This document shows positions 10,070-21,900 of a stretch of DNA of 64,000 bases, piece after piece. Every line of letters starts with the position of its first letter. The first letter of the stretch is position 1. The notes beneath the pieces were generated by a model. That model worked only from the letters and a program-made list of their open reading frames with translations, searched no databases and was not told where the DNA came from. Source of the stretch: Calliopsis andreniformis. Its lineage: Eukaryota; Arthropoda; Insecta; Hymenoptera; Andrenidae. The position numbers were made by a program, and so were the translations under genes. The DNA is taken from positions 310,001 through 374,000 of the forward strand of contig NW_027480532.1 in NCBI RefSeq assembly GCF_051401765.1, read 5' to 3'.

Positions 10070-11856
10070 TCAGACCTCAAACCTCAACCCTCAACCCTCA
10101 GCCCTCATCCTCAATCCTCAATCCTCAATCTTCAATCCTCAATCCTCAATCCTCAATTCTCAATCCTCAATCCTCAATCCTCAGACCTCAAACATCAATA
10201 CTCAACCCTCAGTCCTCGTCCTCAATCCACAACCATCAATCCTCAATCCTCAATCTTCAATCATCGATATTCAATCTTCAGTCCTCAATCCTCAATCCTC
10301 AATCCTCAATCCTCAATCCTCAATGTTGAATCCGCAATACCCAATCCTCGATCTTCAATCCTCAATCCACAATCCTCAATCCTCAATCCTCATTCTTCAA
10401 TCATCAACACCCAATCCTCAATACTCAATCTGCAACCCTCAATACTCAGTCCTCAATCCTCAATCCTCATTCTTCAATCCTCAATACCCAACCCTCAATC
10501 TTCAATCCTCAATCCACAATCCTCAATCCTCAATCCTCATTCTTCAATCCTCAACACCCAATCCTCAATCTTCAATCCTCAATTCTCAATTCGCAGACCT
10601 CAATCCTCAATCTTCAATCCTCAATACTCAATCTTCAATCCTCAATCCTCAATCCTCAATCCTCAATCCTCATTCTTCAATCCTCAACACCCAATCCACA
10701 ATCTTCAATCGTCAATCCTCAATCCTCAATTCTCAATCCTCAATCCTCAATCCTCAGACCTCAAACATCAATACTCAACCGTCAGTCCTCGTCCTCAATC
10801 CTCAACCCTCAATCCTCAATCCTCAGTCCTCAATCTTCAATCCTCAATACTCAATATTCAATCCTCAATCCTCAATCCTCAGTCCTCAATCCTCAATCTT
10901 CAATCCTCAATCCTCAGTCCTCAATCCTCAATCCTCATTCTTCAATACTCAATACCCAATCCTCAGTCTTCAATCCTCAATCCTCAATCCTCAAATCTCA
11001 ATCCCCAATCCTCAGTCCTCAGTCCTCAAACCTCAATCCTCAACCCTCAGCCCTCATCCTCAATTCTCAATCCTCAATCCTCAATCCTCAATCTTCAATC
11101 CTCAATACTCAATCTTCAATAATCAATCCTCAATTCTCAATCCTCAATACTCAATCCTCAATCGTCAACCCTCAATACCCAATCCTCAATCTTCAATGCT
11201 CAATCCTCAATACTCAATCCTCAATCCTCAATCTTCAATCCCCAATAATCAATCTTCAATCCTCAATCCTCAATCCTCAATCCTGAATCCTGAATTCTCA
11301 ATCCGCAAACTCCAATCCTCTATACTCAGTCTTCAATCCTCAATCCTCAATCCTCAAACCTCATTCTACAATCCTCAATACCCAATCCTCAATCTTCAAT
11401 CCTCAATCCTCAATCCTCAATACTCAATCCTCAATCCTCAGTCCTCAGTCCTCAAACCTCAATCCTCAACCCTCAGCCCTCATCCTCAATCCTCAATCCT
11501 AAATTCTCAATCCTCAAACCTCAAACCTCAATCCTCAACCGTAAGTCCTCGTCCTCAATCCTCAACCCTCAATTCTCAATCCTCAGTCCTCAATCTTCAA
11601 TCCTCAATACTCAATATTCAATCCTCAATCCTCAATCCTCAGTCCTCAATCCTCAATCTTAAATCCTCAATCCTCAGTCCTCAATCCTCAATCCTCATTC
11701 TTCAATACTCAATACCCAATCCTCAGTCGTCAATCCTCAATCCTCAATCCTCAAATCTCAATCCCCTATCCTCAGTACTCAGTCCTCAAACCTCAATCCT
11801 CAACCCTCAGCTCTCATCCTCAATTCTCATTCCTCAATCCTCAATCCTCAACCTTC
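10070..11856 (+). repeat. Duplicon III, copy 1 (also near 61.6-63.4 kb)
   Basis: This block recurs at +51,539 bp, rising to +51,546 after one extra heptamer near 62.29 kb in the distant copy. Shared marks are AATGTTGAATCC (10324 and 61863, where nearly all other copies read AATGTTCAATCC), TCAACCGTCAGTCC, and CCAATAATC followed by GAATCCTGAATTCTC. It contains the long 10323-11882 frame, which I regard as non-coding. Confidence 0.86.
10182..10350 (+). repeat. TCGTCC / ATCGAT module, exemplar copy
   Basis: A recurrent run: CCTCAAACATCAATACTC, then TCAGTCC followed by the six-base unit TCGTCC, then CAATCCACAACCATCAATCC, CATCGATATTCAATCTTC, a few consensus units, and AATGTT(C/G)AATCCGCAATACC. ATCGAT copies lie near 3.25, 4.68, 10.26, 12.08, 15.2, 16.1, 17.35, 20.15, 20.73, 21.14, 21.51, 24.0, 27.7, 28.7, 33.9, 38.2, 39.7, 44.9, 48.6, 51.2, 52.2, 60.4 and 61.8 kb. 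Copies near 53.64 and 59.77 kb read CATCGACATT. A form with TCTGTCC for TCAGTCC dominates 16-28 kb and 38-40 kb. The AATG in GTTCAATCC is what starts many apparent open frames. Confidence 0.88.
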
Positions 11857-14486
11857 AATCCTCAATACTCAATCTTCAATAATCAATCCTCAATTCTCAA
11901 TCCTCAATACTCTATCCTCAATCGTCAACCCTCAATACCCAATCCTAAATCTTCAATCCTCAATCCTCAATCCTCAATTCTCAATCCTCAATCCTCAATC
12001 CTCAGACCCCAAACATCAATACTCAACCCTCAGTCCTCGTCCTCAATCCACAACCATCAATCCTCAATCCTCAATCTTCAATCATCGATATTCAATCTTC
12101 AGTCCTCAATCCTCAATCCTCAATCCTCAATCCTCAATCCTCAATGTTCAATCCGCAATACCCAATTCTCAATCTTCAATCCTCAACCCACAATCCTCAA
12201 TCCTCAATCCTCATTCTTCAATCCTCAACACCCAATCCTCAATACTCAATCTGCAACACTCAATACTCAGTCCTCAATCCTCAATCCTCATTCTTCAATC
12301 CTCAATACCCAATCCTCAATCTTCAATCCTCAATCCACAATCCTCAATCCTCAATCCTCATTCTTCAATCCTCAACACCCAATCCTCAATCTTCAATCCT
12401 CAATTCTCAATTCGCAGACCTCAATCCTCAATCTTCAATCCTCAATACTCAATCTTCAATCCTCAATCCTCAATCCTCAATACTCAATCCTCAATCCTCA
12501 ATACTCAATCCTCAATACTCAACCATCAACCCTCAGTTCTCAATACTCAATAGAATATCCTGAATTCTCAGTATTCAATACTCAAACCTCAACACTCAAC
12601 CCTCAATCCTCAATCCTCAATCCTCAATCTTCAATCGTCAATTCTCAATACTCAATCTTCAATCCTCCATTCTCAATCCTCAATCCTCAATCCTCAATCC
12701 TCAATCCTCAATCCTCCATTGTCAATCGTCAGGCTTCAATCCTGAATACCCAATCCTCAGTCTTCAATCTTCAATCCTCAGTCCTCAACTCTCAATCCTC
12801 AATCCTCAGTCCTCAGACCTCAAACCTCAATCCGCAACCCTCAGCCCTCATCCTCATTCCTCAATCCTCAATCGTCAATCCTCAATCCTCAATCCTCAAC
12901 CCTCAATCCTCAATGTTCAATCCTCAATACCGAACACTCAGTCTTCAATCCTCAATCCTCAATCCTCAATCTTCAATCCTCAATACTCAATCTTCAATCC
13001 TCCGTCCTCAATCCTCAGCCCTCAATCCTCAATCCTCAATCGTCAGGCTTCAATCCTCAATACTCAATCTTCAATCCTCAATCCTGAATCCTCATTCCTC
13101 AATCCACATTCTACAATCCTCAATACCCAATCCTCAATCTTCAATCCTCAATCCTCAATCCTCAATTCTCAATCCTCAATCCTCAGTCCTAAGCCCTCAA
13201 ATCTCAATCCTCAACCCGCAGCCCTCATCCTCAATCCTCAATCCTCAATCTTCAACCCTCAATCCTCAATCCTGAAGCGTCAACCCTCAATCCTCAATCC
13301 TCAGTCCTCAAACCTCAATTCTGAATCCTCAATCTTCAGACCTCAGACCTCGTCAATCAGATGTCAATCCTGAATCCTTAATAGAATATCATCAATTCAC
13401 AGTTTCCAATACCCAATACTCAATCTGCAATCTTCAAATCTCTATTCACAAACATCAATACTCATCACTCAACCCTCAACACTCAGTCCGCAATCCTCAA
13501 CCTTCAACCCTCAATCCTCAATACTCAATCCTCAATCCTCAATCGTCAATACTCAATACTCAATCTTCAATCCTCAATCCTCAATCCTCAATCCTCAATC
13601 CTCAATCCTCAATCTTCAATCGTCAATACTCAATCTTCAATCCTCAATCCTCAATCCGCAACCCTCAATGCTCAATCCTCAATCCTCAATCCTCAAACCT
13701 CAATCTTCAGTCCTCAATACTCAATCTGCAATCCTCAATCCTCAATCCTCAATCCTCAATCCTCAGTCGTCGATCCTCAGTCCCCAATCCTCAATCTTCA
13801 ATCCTCAATCCTCAATCCCCAATCCTCAATCCTCAATCCACAATCTTCAATCGTCAATACTCAATCTTCAATCCTCAATTCTCAATACTCAATAGAATAT
13901 CCTGAATTCTCAGGATTCAATACTCAAACCTCAACACGCAACCCTGAATCCTCAATCCTCAATCCACAATCCTCAATCTTCAATCCTCAATACTCAATCT
14001 TCAATCCTCCATCCTCAATCCTCAGACCTCAAACGTCAATCCGCAACCCTCAGCCCGCATCCTCATTCCTCAATCCTCAATCGTCTATCCTCAGTCCTCA
14101 ATCCTCAAACCTCAATCCTCAATGTTCAATCCTCAATACCCTACCCTCAGTCTTCAATCCTCAATCCTCAATCCTCAATCTTCAATCCACAATCCTCAGT
14201 CCTCAAACCTCAATTCTGAACTCTCAATCCTGAATCCTCAATCTTCAGCACTCAGTCCGCAACAATCAGTTGTCATTCCTCAATCCTCTGTAGAATATCC
14301 TCAATTCACAGCTTTCAATACTCAATACTCAATCTGCAATCCTCCAACCTGTATCCACAAACATCAATTTTCACCACTCAACCCTCAGCACTCATTCCTC
14401 AATGTTCAATCCTCAATCCTCAACTCTCAATCTTCGATCCTCAATACTGAATCTTCAATCCTCAACTCTCAATCCTCAATCCTCAA
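11238..14486 (+). repeat. Duplicon II, copy 2
   Basis: Partner of 3833-7081. It includes the A-B module at 13378-13944 and overlaps duplicon I copy 3 from 13447. Small differences are visible, such as ATCTTCAGTCC near 13705 where the partner has ATCTTCAATCC, and CAACTCTC near 12786 where the partner has CAATTCTC. Confidence 0.87.
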
Positions 14487-14834
14487 TCCTCAACCCTTAT
14501 TCTTCAATCCTCAGTACCCAATCCTCAATCTTCAATCCTCAATCCTCAATCCTCAATTCTCAATCCTCAATCCTCAATCCTCAATCCTCAGACCTCAAAC
14601 ATCAATATTCAACCCTCAGTCCTCGTCCTCAATCCACAAACCTCAATCCTCAATCCTCAATCTTCAATCATCTATATTCAATCTTCAACCCTCAATCCTC
14701 AATCCTCAATCCTCAATCCTCAATCTTCAATCCTCAATACTCAGTCTTCAATCCACAATCCTCAATACTCAATCCTCAATCTTCAATCCTCAATACCCAA
14801 TCCTCAATGCTCAATCCTCAAACTTCAATCCTCA
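13447..14834 (+). repeat. Duplicon I, copy 3
   Basis: Matches 1-1388 almost base for base, including TCTGTAG in the C island at 14287 and the ACCCTTATTCTTC run. It then jumps: sequence after about 14834 matches 2889 onward, so 1,501 bp present in copy 1 are absent. The match continues to about 15778 (B1 at 15614 pairs with 3669 at +11,945 bp). Confidence 0.88.
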
Positions 14835-17800
14835 ATCCTCAATCCTCAATTCCCAATCCTCAGTCCTCAGTCCTAAGTCCTCAAATCTCAATCCTCAACC
14901 CTCAGCCCTCATCCTCAATACTCAATCCTCAATCTTCAACCCTCAATCCTCAATCCTGAAGCATCAACCCTCAATCCTCAATCCTCCATCCTCAAACCTC
15001 AGTCCTCAATCCTCAATCGTCATTCGTCAATCCTCATTCTTCAATCATCAATACCCAATCCTCAATCTTCAATCTTCAACCCTCAATCCTCAACTCTCAA
15101 TCCTCAACCCTCAATCCTCAATCCTCAGACCTCAAACATCAATACTCAACCCCCAGTCCTCGTCCTCAATCCACAACCATCAATCCTCAATCCTCAATCT
15201 TCAATCATCGATGTTCAATCTTCAGTCCTCAATCCTCAATCCTCAATCCTCAATCCTCAATCCTCAATGTTCGATCCGCAATACCCAATCCTCAATCTTC
15301 AATCCTCAATCCACAATCCTCAATCCTCAATCCTCATTCTTCAAACCTCAACACCCAATCCTCAATCTTCAATCCTCAATACTCAATTCTCAGACCTCAA
15401 CCCTCAATCTTCAATCCTCAATACTCAATATTCAATCCTCAATACTCAATCTGCAACCCTCAATCCTCAATCCTCAATCCTCAATCCTCAATCGTCGATC
15501 CTCAATCCCCAATCCTCAATCTTCAATCCTCAATCCTCAATCCCCAATCCTCAATCCTCAATCCTCAATCTTCAATCCTCAATACTCAATCTTCAATCCT
15601 CAATTCTCAATACTCAATAGAATATCCTGAATTCTCAGGATTCAATACTCAAACCTCAACACGCAACCCCGAATTCTCAATCCTCAATCCTCAATCTTCA
15701 ATCCACAATACTCAATTTTCAATCCTCCATCCACAATCCTCAGTCCTCAATCCTCAATCCTCAATCGTCAGGCTTCAATCCTCAATACTCAATCTTCAAT
15801 CCTCAATCCTCAATCGTCATTCGTCAATCCTCATTCTTCAATCCTCAATACCCAATCCTCAATCTTCAATCTTCAACCCTCAATCCTCAACTCTCAATCC
15901 TCAACCCTCAATCCTCAGACCTCAAACCTCAACCCTCAACCCTCAGCCCTCATCCTCAATCCTCAATCCTCAATCTTCAATCCTCAATCCTCAATCCTCA
16001 ATTCTCAATCCTCAATCCTCAATCCTCAGACCTCAAACATCAATACTCAACCCTCTGTCCTCGTCCTCAATCCACAACCATCAATCCTCAATCCTCAATC
16101 TTCAATCATCGATATTCAATCTTCAGTCCTCAATCCTCAATCCTCAATCCTCAATCCTCAATCCTCAATGTTCAATCCGCAATACCCAATCCTCGATTTT
16201 CAATCCTCAATCCACAATCCACAATCCTCAATCCTCATTCTTCAATCCTCAACACCCAATCCTCAATGCTCAATCTGCAACCCTCAATACTCAGTCCTCA
16301 ATGCTCAATCCTCATTCTTCAATCCTCAATACCCAATCCTCAATCTTCAATCCTCAATCCACAATCCTCAATCCTCAATCCTCATTCTTCAATCCTCAAC
16401 ACCCAATCCTCAATCTTCAATCCTCAATTCTCAATTCGCAGACCTCAATCCTCAATCTTCAATCCTCATTCTTCAATCCTCAATACACAATCCGCAATCT
16501 TCAATCCTCAATCCTCAATCCTCAATCCTCAATCCTCAGATCTCAAACATCAATACTCAACCCTCAGTCCTCGTCCTCAATCCACAACAATCAACCCTCA
16601 ATCCTCATTCTTCAATCATCAATATTCAATCTTCAGTCCTCAATCCTCAATCCTCAATCCTCAATCCTCAATCCTCAATGTTCAATCCGCAATACCCAAT
16701 CCTCAATCATCAATCCTCAATCCTCAATCCTCAATCCTCAATCCTCAATCCTCAATACTCAATCCTCAATCCTCAGTCCTCAAACATCAAACCTCAATCT
16801 TCAATCCTCAATGCTCAATCTTCAATCCTCCGTCCTCAACCCTCAACCTTCAAACATCAATCCTCAATCGTCAGGCTTCAATCCTCAATACCCAATCTTC
16901 AATCCTCAATCTTCAATCCTCATTCCTCAATCCTCATTCTTCAATCCTCAATACCCAATCCTCATTCTTCAATCCTCAATCCTCAATCCTCAATTCCCAA
17001 TCCTCAGTCCTCAGTCCTAAGTCCTCAAATCTCAATCCTCAACCCTCAGCCCTCATCCTCAATACTCAATCCTGAATCTTCAACCCTCAATCCTCAATCC
17101 TGAAGCATCAACCCTCAATCCTCAATCCTCCATCCTCAAACCTCAGTCCTCAATCCTCAATCGTCATTCGTCAATCCTCATTCTTCAATCATCAGTACCC
17201 AATCCTCAATCTTCAATCTTCAACCCTCAATCCTCAACTCTCAATCCTCAACCCTCAATCCTCAATCCTCAGACCTCAAACATCAATACTCAACCCTCAG
17301 TCCTCGTCCTCAATCCACAACCATCAATCCTCAATCCTCAATCTTCAATCATCGATGTTCAATCTTCAGTCCTCAATCCTCAATCCTCAATCCTCAATCC
17401 TCAATCCTCAATTTTCTATCCGCAATACCCAATCCTCAATCTTCAATCCTCAATCCACAATCCTCAATCCTCAATCCTCATTCTTCAATCCTCAACACCC
17501 AATCCTCAATCTTCAGTCCTCAATCCTCAATTCTCAGACCTCAACCCTCAATCTTCAATCCTCAATACTCAATCGGCAACCCTCAATCCTCAGTCCTCAA
17601 TCCTCAATCCTCATTCTTCAATCCTCAATACCCAATCCTCAATCTTCAATCCTCAATTCACAATCCTCAATCCTCAATCCTCATTCTTCAATCCTCAACA
17701 CCCAATCCTCAATATGCAATCCTCAATTCTCAATTCTCAGACCTCAATCCACAATCTTCAATCCTCAATACTCAATCCTCAATCCTCAATCCTCAGACCT

Positions 17801-18485
17801 CAAACATCAATACTCAACCCTCAGTCCTCGTCCTCAATCCACAACACTCAATCCTCGATCCTCAATCTTCAATCATCAATATTCAATCTTCAATCCTCAA
17901 TCCTCAATCCTCAATACTCAATCCTCAATCCTCAATACTCAATCCTCAATACTCAACCATCAACCCTCAGTTCTCAATACTCAATAGAATATTCTGAATT
18001 CTCAGTATTCAATACTCAAACCTAAACACTCAACCCTCAATCCTCAATCCTCCATCCTCAATCGTCAGGCTTCAATCCTGAATACCCAATCCTCAGTCTT
18101 CAATCTTCAATCCTCAGTCCTCAATTCTCAATCCTCAATCCTCAGTCCTCAGACCTCAAACCTCAATCCGCAACCCTCAGCCCTCATCCTCATTCCTCAA
18201 TCCTCAATCGTCAATCCTCAATCCTCAATCCCCAACCCTCAATCCTCAATGTTCAATCCTCAATACCGAACACTCAGTCTTCCATCCTCAATCCTCAATC
18301 CTCAATCTTCAATCCTCAATACTCAATCTTCAATCCTCCGTCCTCAATCCTCAACCCTCAATCCTCAATCCTCAATCGTCAGGCTTCAATCCTCAATACT
18401 CAATCTTCAATCCTCAATCCTGAATCCTCATTCCTCAATCCACATTCTACAATCCTGAATACCCAATCCTCAATCTTCAATCCTC

Positions 18486-20210
18486 AATCCTCAATCCTCA
18501 ACCCTCAATCCTCAATGTTCAATCCTCAATACCCTACCCTCAGTCTTCAATCCTCAATCCTCAATCCTCAATCTTCAATCCACAGTCCTCAGTCCTCAAA
18601 CCTCAATTCTGAACTCTCAATCCTGAATCCTCAATCTTCAGCACTCAGTCCGCAACAATCAGTTGTCATTCCTCAATCCTCAGTAGAATATCCTCAATTC
18701 ACAGCTTTCAATACTCAATACTCAATCTGCAATCCTCCAACCTGTATCCACAAACATCAATTTTCACCACTCAACACTCAGCACTCATTCCTCAATGTTC
18801 AATCCTCTATCCTCAACTCTCAATCTTCGATCCTCAATACTGAATCTTCAATCCTCAACTCTCAATCCTCAATCCTCAATCCTCAACCCTTATTCTTCAA
18901 TCCTCAGTACCCAATCCTCGATCTTCAATCCTCAATCCTCAATCCTCAATTCTCAATCCTCAATCCTCAATCCTCAATCCTCAGACCTCAAACATCAATA
19001 TTCAACCCTCAGTCCTCGTCCTCAATCCACAAACCTCAATCCTCAATCCTCAACCTTCAATCCTCAATACTCAGTCTTCAATCCACAATCCTCAATACTC
19101 AATCCTCAATCTTCAATCCTCAATACCCAATCCTCAATGCTCAATCGTCAAACTTCAATCGTCAGTTCGCAATCCTCAATCCTCAATCCTCTGACCTCAG
19201 GCATCAATATTCAAGCCTCAGTCCTCGTCCTCAATCCACAACCCTCAATCCTCAATCCTCAATCTTCATTCATCAATATTCAACCTTCTATCCTCAATCC
19301 TCAACCCTCAATCTTCAATCCTCAATTCTCAATACTCAATCTGCAACACTCAATCCTCAATCCTCAATACTCAATCCTCATTCTTCAATCCTGAACACCC
19401 AATCCTCAATTTTCAATCCTCAATCCTCAATCTTCAGTCCTCAATACTCAACTATCATTCCTCAATTCTCAATACTCAATCCTCAAGCCTCAATCTTCAA
19501 TCCTCAATACTCAATCTTCAATCCTCAATCCTCAATCCTCATTCTTCAACCCTCAATACCCAATCCTCAATCTTCAATCCTCAATCCTCAATCCTCAATT
19601 CTCAATCCTCAATCCTCAATCCTCAGTCCTCAAACCTCAATCCTCAATTCTCAATACTCAATAGAATATCCTGAATTCTCAGGATTCAATACTCAAACCT
19701 CAACACGCAACCCCGAATCCTCAATCCTCAATCCTCAATCTTCAATCCTCAATACTCAATCTTCAATCCTCCATCCACAATCCTCAGTCCTCAATCCTCA
19801 ATCCTCAATCGTCAGGCTTCAATCCTCAATACTCAATCTTCAATCCTCAATCCTCTATCGTCATTCGTCAATCCTCATTCTTCAATCCTCAATACCCAAT
19901 CCTCAATCTTCAATCTTCAACCCTCAATCCTCAACTCTCAATCCTCAACCCTCAATCCTCAGACCTCAAACCTCAACCCTCAACCCTCAGCCCTCATCCT
20001 CAATCCTCAATCCTCAATCTTCAATCCTCAATCCTCAATCCTCAATTCTCAATCCTCAATCCTCAATCCTCAGACCTCAAACATCAATACTCAACCCTCT
20101 GTCCTCGTCCTCAATCCACAACCATCAATCCTCAATCCTCAATCTTCAATCATCGATATTCAATCTTCAGTCCTCAATCCTCAATCCTCAATCCTCAATC
20201 CTCAATGCTC
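18486..20210 (+). repeat. Duplicon IV, copy 1
   Basis: Matches 26055-27780 at +7,569 bp. C 18680/26249 and B1 19658/27227 hold the offset exactly. The shared C-to-B spacing is 978 bp. One heptamer is gained and one lost within the pair near its right end, leaving the total offset unchanged. Confidence 0.87.
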
Positions 20211-21900
20211 AATGTTCAATCCGCAATACCCAATCCTCGATCTTCAATCCTCAATCCACAATCCACAATCCTCAATCCTCAATCCTCTGTCCTCAGTCCT
20301 CTAACCTCAACCCTCAACCCTCAGCCCTCATCCTCAATCCTCAATACTCAATCGTCAATCCTCAATCTTCAATCCTCAATACTCAATCTTCAATAATCAA
20401 TCCTCAATTCTCAATCCTCAATACTCAGTCCTCAATCCTCAACCTTCAATCATCAATACTCAGTCTTCAATCCTCAATCCTCAATCCTCAATCCTCAATC
20501 CTCATTCTTCAATCCTCAATCCTCAATCCTCAATTCTCAATCCTCAATCCTCTGTCCTCAGTCCTCTAACCTCCACCCTCAACCCTCAGCCCTCATCCTC
20601 AATCCTCAATACTCAATCCTCAATTCTCAATCCTCAATCCTCAATCCTCAGACCTCAAACATCAATACTCAACCCTCTGTCCTCGTCCTCAATCCACAAC
20701 CATCAATCCTCAATCCTCAATCTTCAATCATCGATATTCAATCTTCAGTCCTCAATCCTCAATCCTCAATCCTCAATCCTCAATCCTCAATGTTCAATCC
20801 GCAATACCCAATCCTCGATTTTCAATCCTCAATCCACAATCCACAATCCTCAATCCTCATTCTTCAATCCTCAACACCCAATCCTCAATGCTCAATCTGC
20901 AACCCTCAATACTCACTCCTCAATCCTCAATCCTCATTCTTCAGACCTCAAACCTCAACCCTCAACCCTCAGCCCTCATCCTCAATCCTCAATCCTCAAT
21001 CTTCAATCCTCAATCCTCAATCCTCAATTCTCAATCCTCAATCCTCAATCCTCAGACCTCAAACATCAATACTCAACCCTCTGTCCTCGTCCTCAATCCA
21101 CAACCATCAATCCTCAATCCTCAATCTTCAATCATCGATATTCAATCTTCAGTCCTCAATCCTCAATCCTCAATCCTCAATCCTCAATCCTCAATGTTCA
21201 ATCCGCAATACCCAATCCTCGATTTTCAATCCTCAATCCACAATCCACAATCCTCAATCCTCATTCTTCAATCCTCAACACCCAATCCTCAATGCTCAAT
21301 CTGCAACCCTCAATACTCAGTCCTCAATCCTCAATCCTCATTCTTCAATCCTCAATACCCAATCCTCAATCTTCAATCCTCAATCCACAATCCTCAATTC
21401 TCAATCCTCAATCCTCAATCCTCAGACCTCAAACATCAATACTCAACCCTCTGTCCTCGTCCTCAATCCACAACCATCAATCCTCAATCCTCAATCTTCA
21501 ATCATCGATATTCAATCTTCAGTCCTCAATCCTCAATCCTCAATCCTCAATCCTCAATCCTCAATGTTCAATCCGCAATACCCAATCCTCGATCTTCAAT
21601 CCTCAATCCACAATCCACAATCCTCAATCCTCATTCTTCAATCCTCAACACCCAATCCTCAATGCTCAATCTGCAACCCTCAATACTCAGTCCTCAATCC
21701 TCAATCCTCAATCCTCAATCCTCAATGTTCAATCCGCAATACCCAATCCTCGATCTTCAATCCTCAATCCACAATCCACAATCCTCAATCCTCATTCTTC
21801 AATCCTCAACACCCAATCCTCAATGCTCAATCTACAACCCTCAATACTCAGTCCTCAATCCTCAATCCTCATTCTTCAATCCTCAATAACCAATCCTCAA
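20000..21900 (+). repeat. Locally amplified TCTGTCCTCGTCC / GTTCAATCCGC cluster
   Basis: GTCCTCGTCC after TCT occurs at 20101, 20679, 21083 and 21453 (steps 578, 404, 370). AATGTTCAATCCGC recurs with ATG at 20212, 20790, 21194, 21564 and 21725 (same steps, then 161). The units are truncated versions of one another, as if a roughly 580-bp segment was duplicated with successive internal losses. Each carries TCAATCC, two ACAATCC-type units, and most carry AATGCTCAATCT. Confidence 0.88.
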
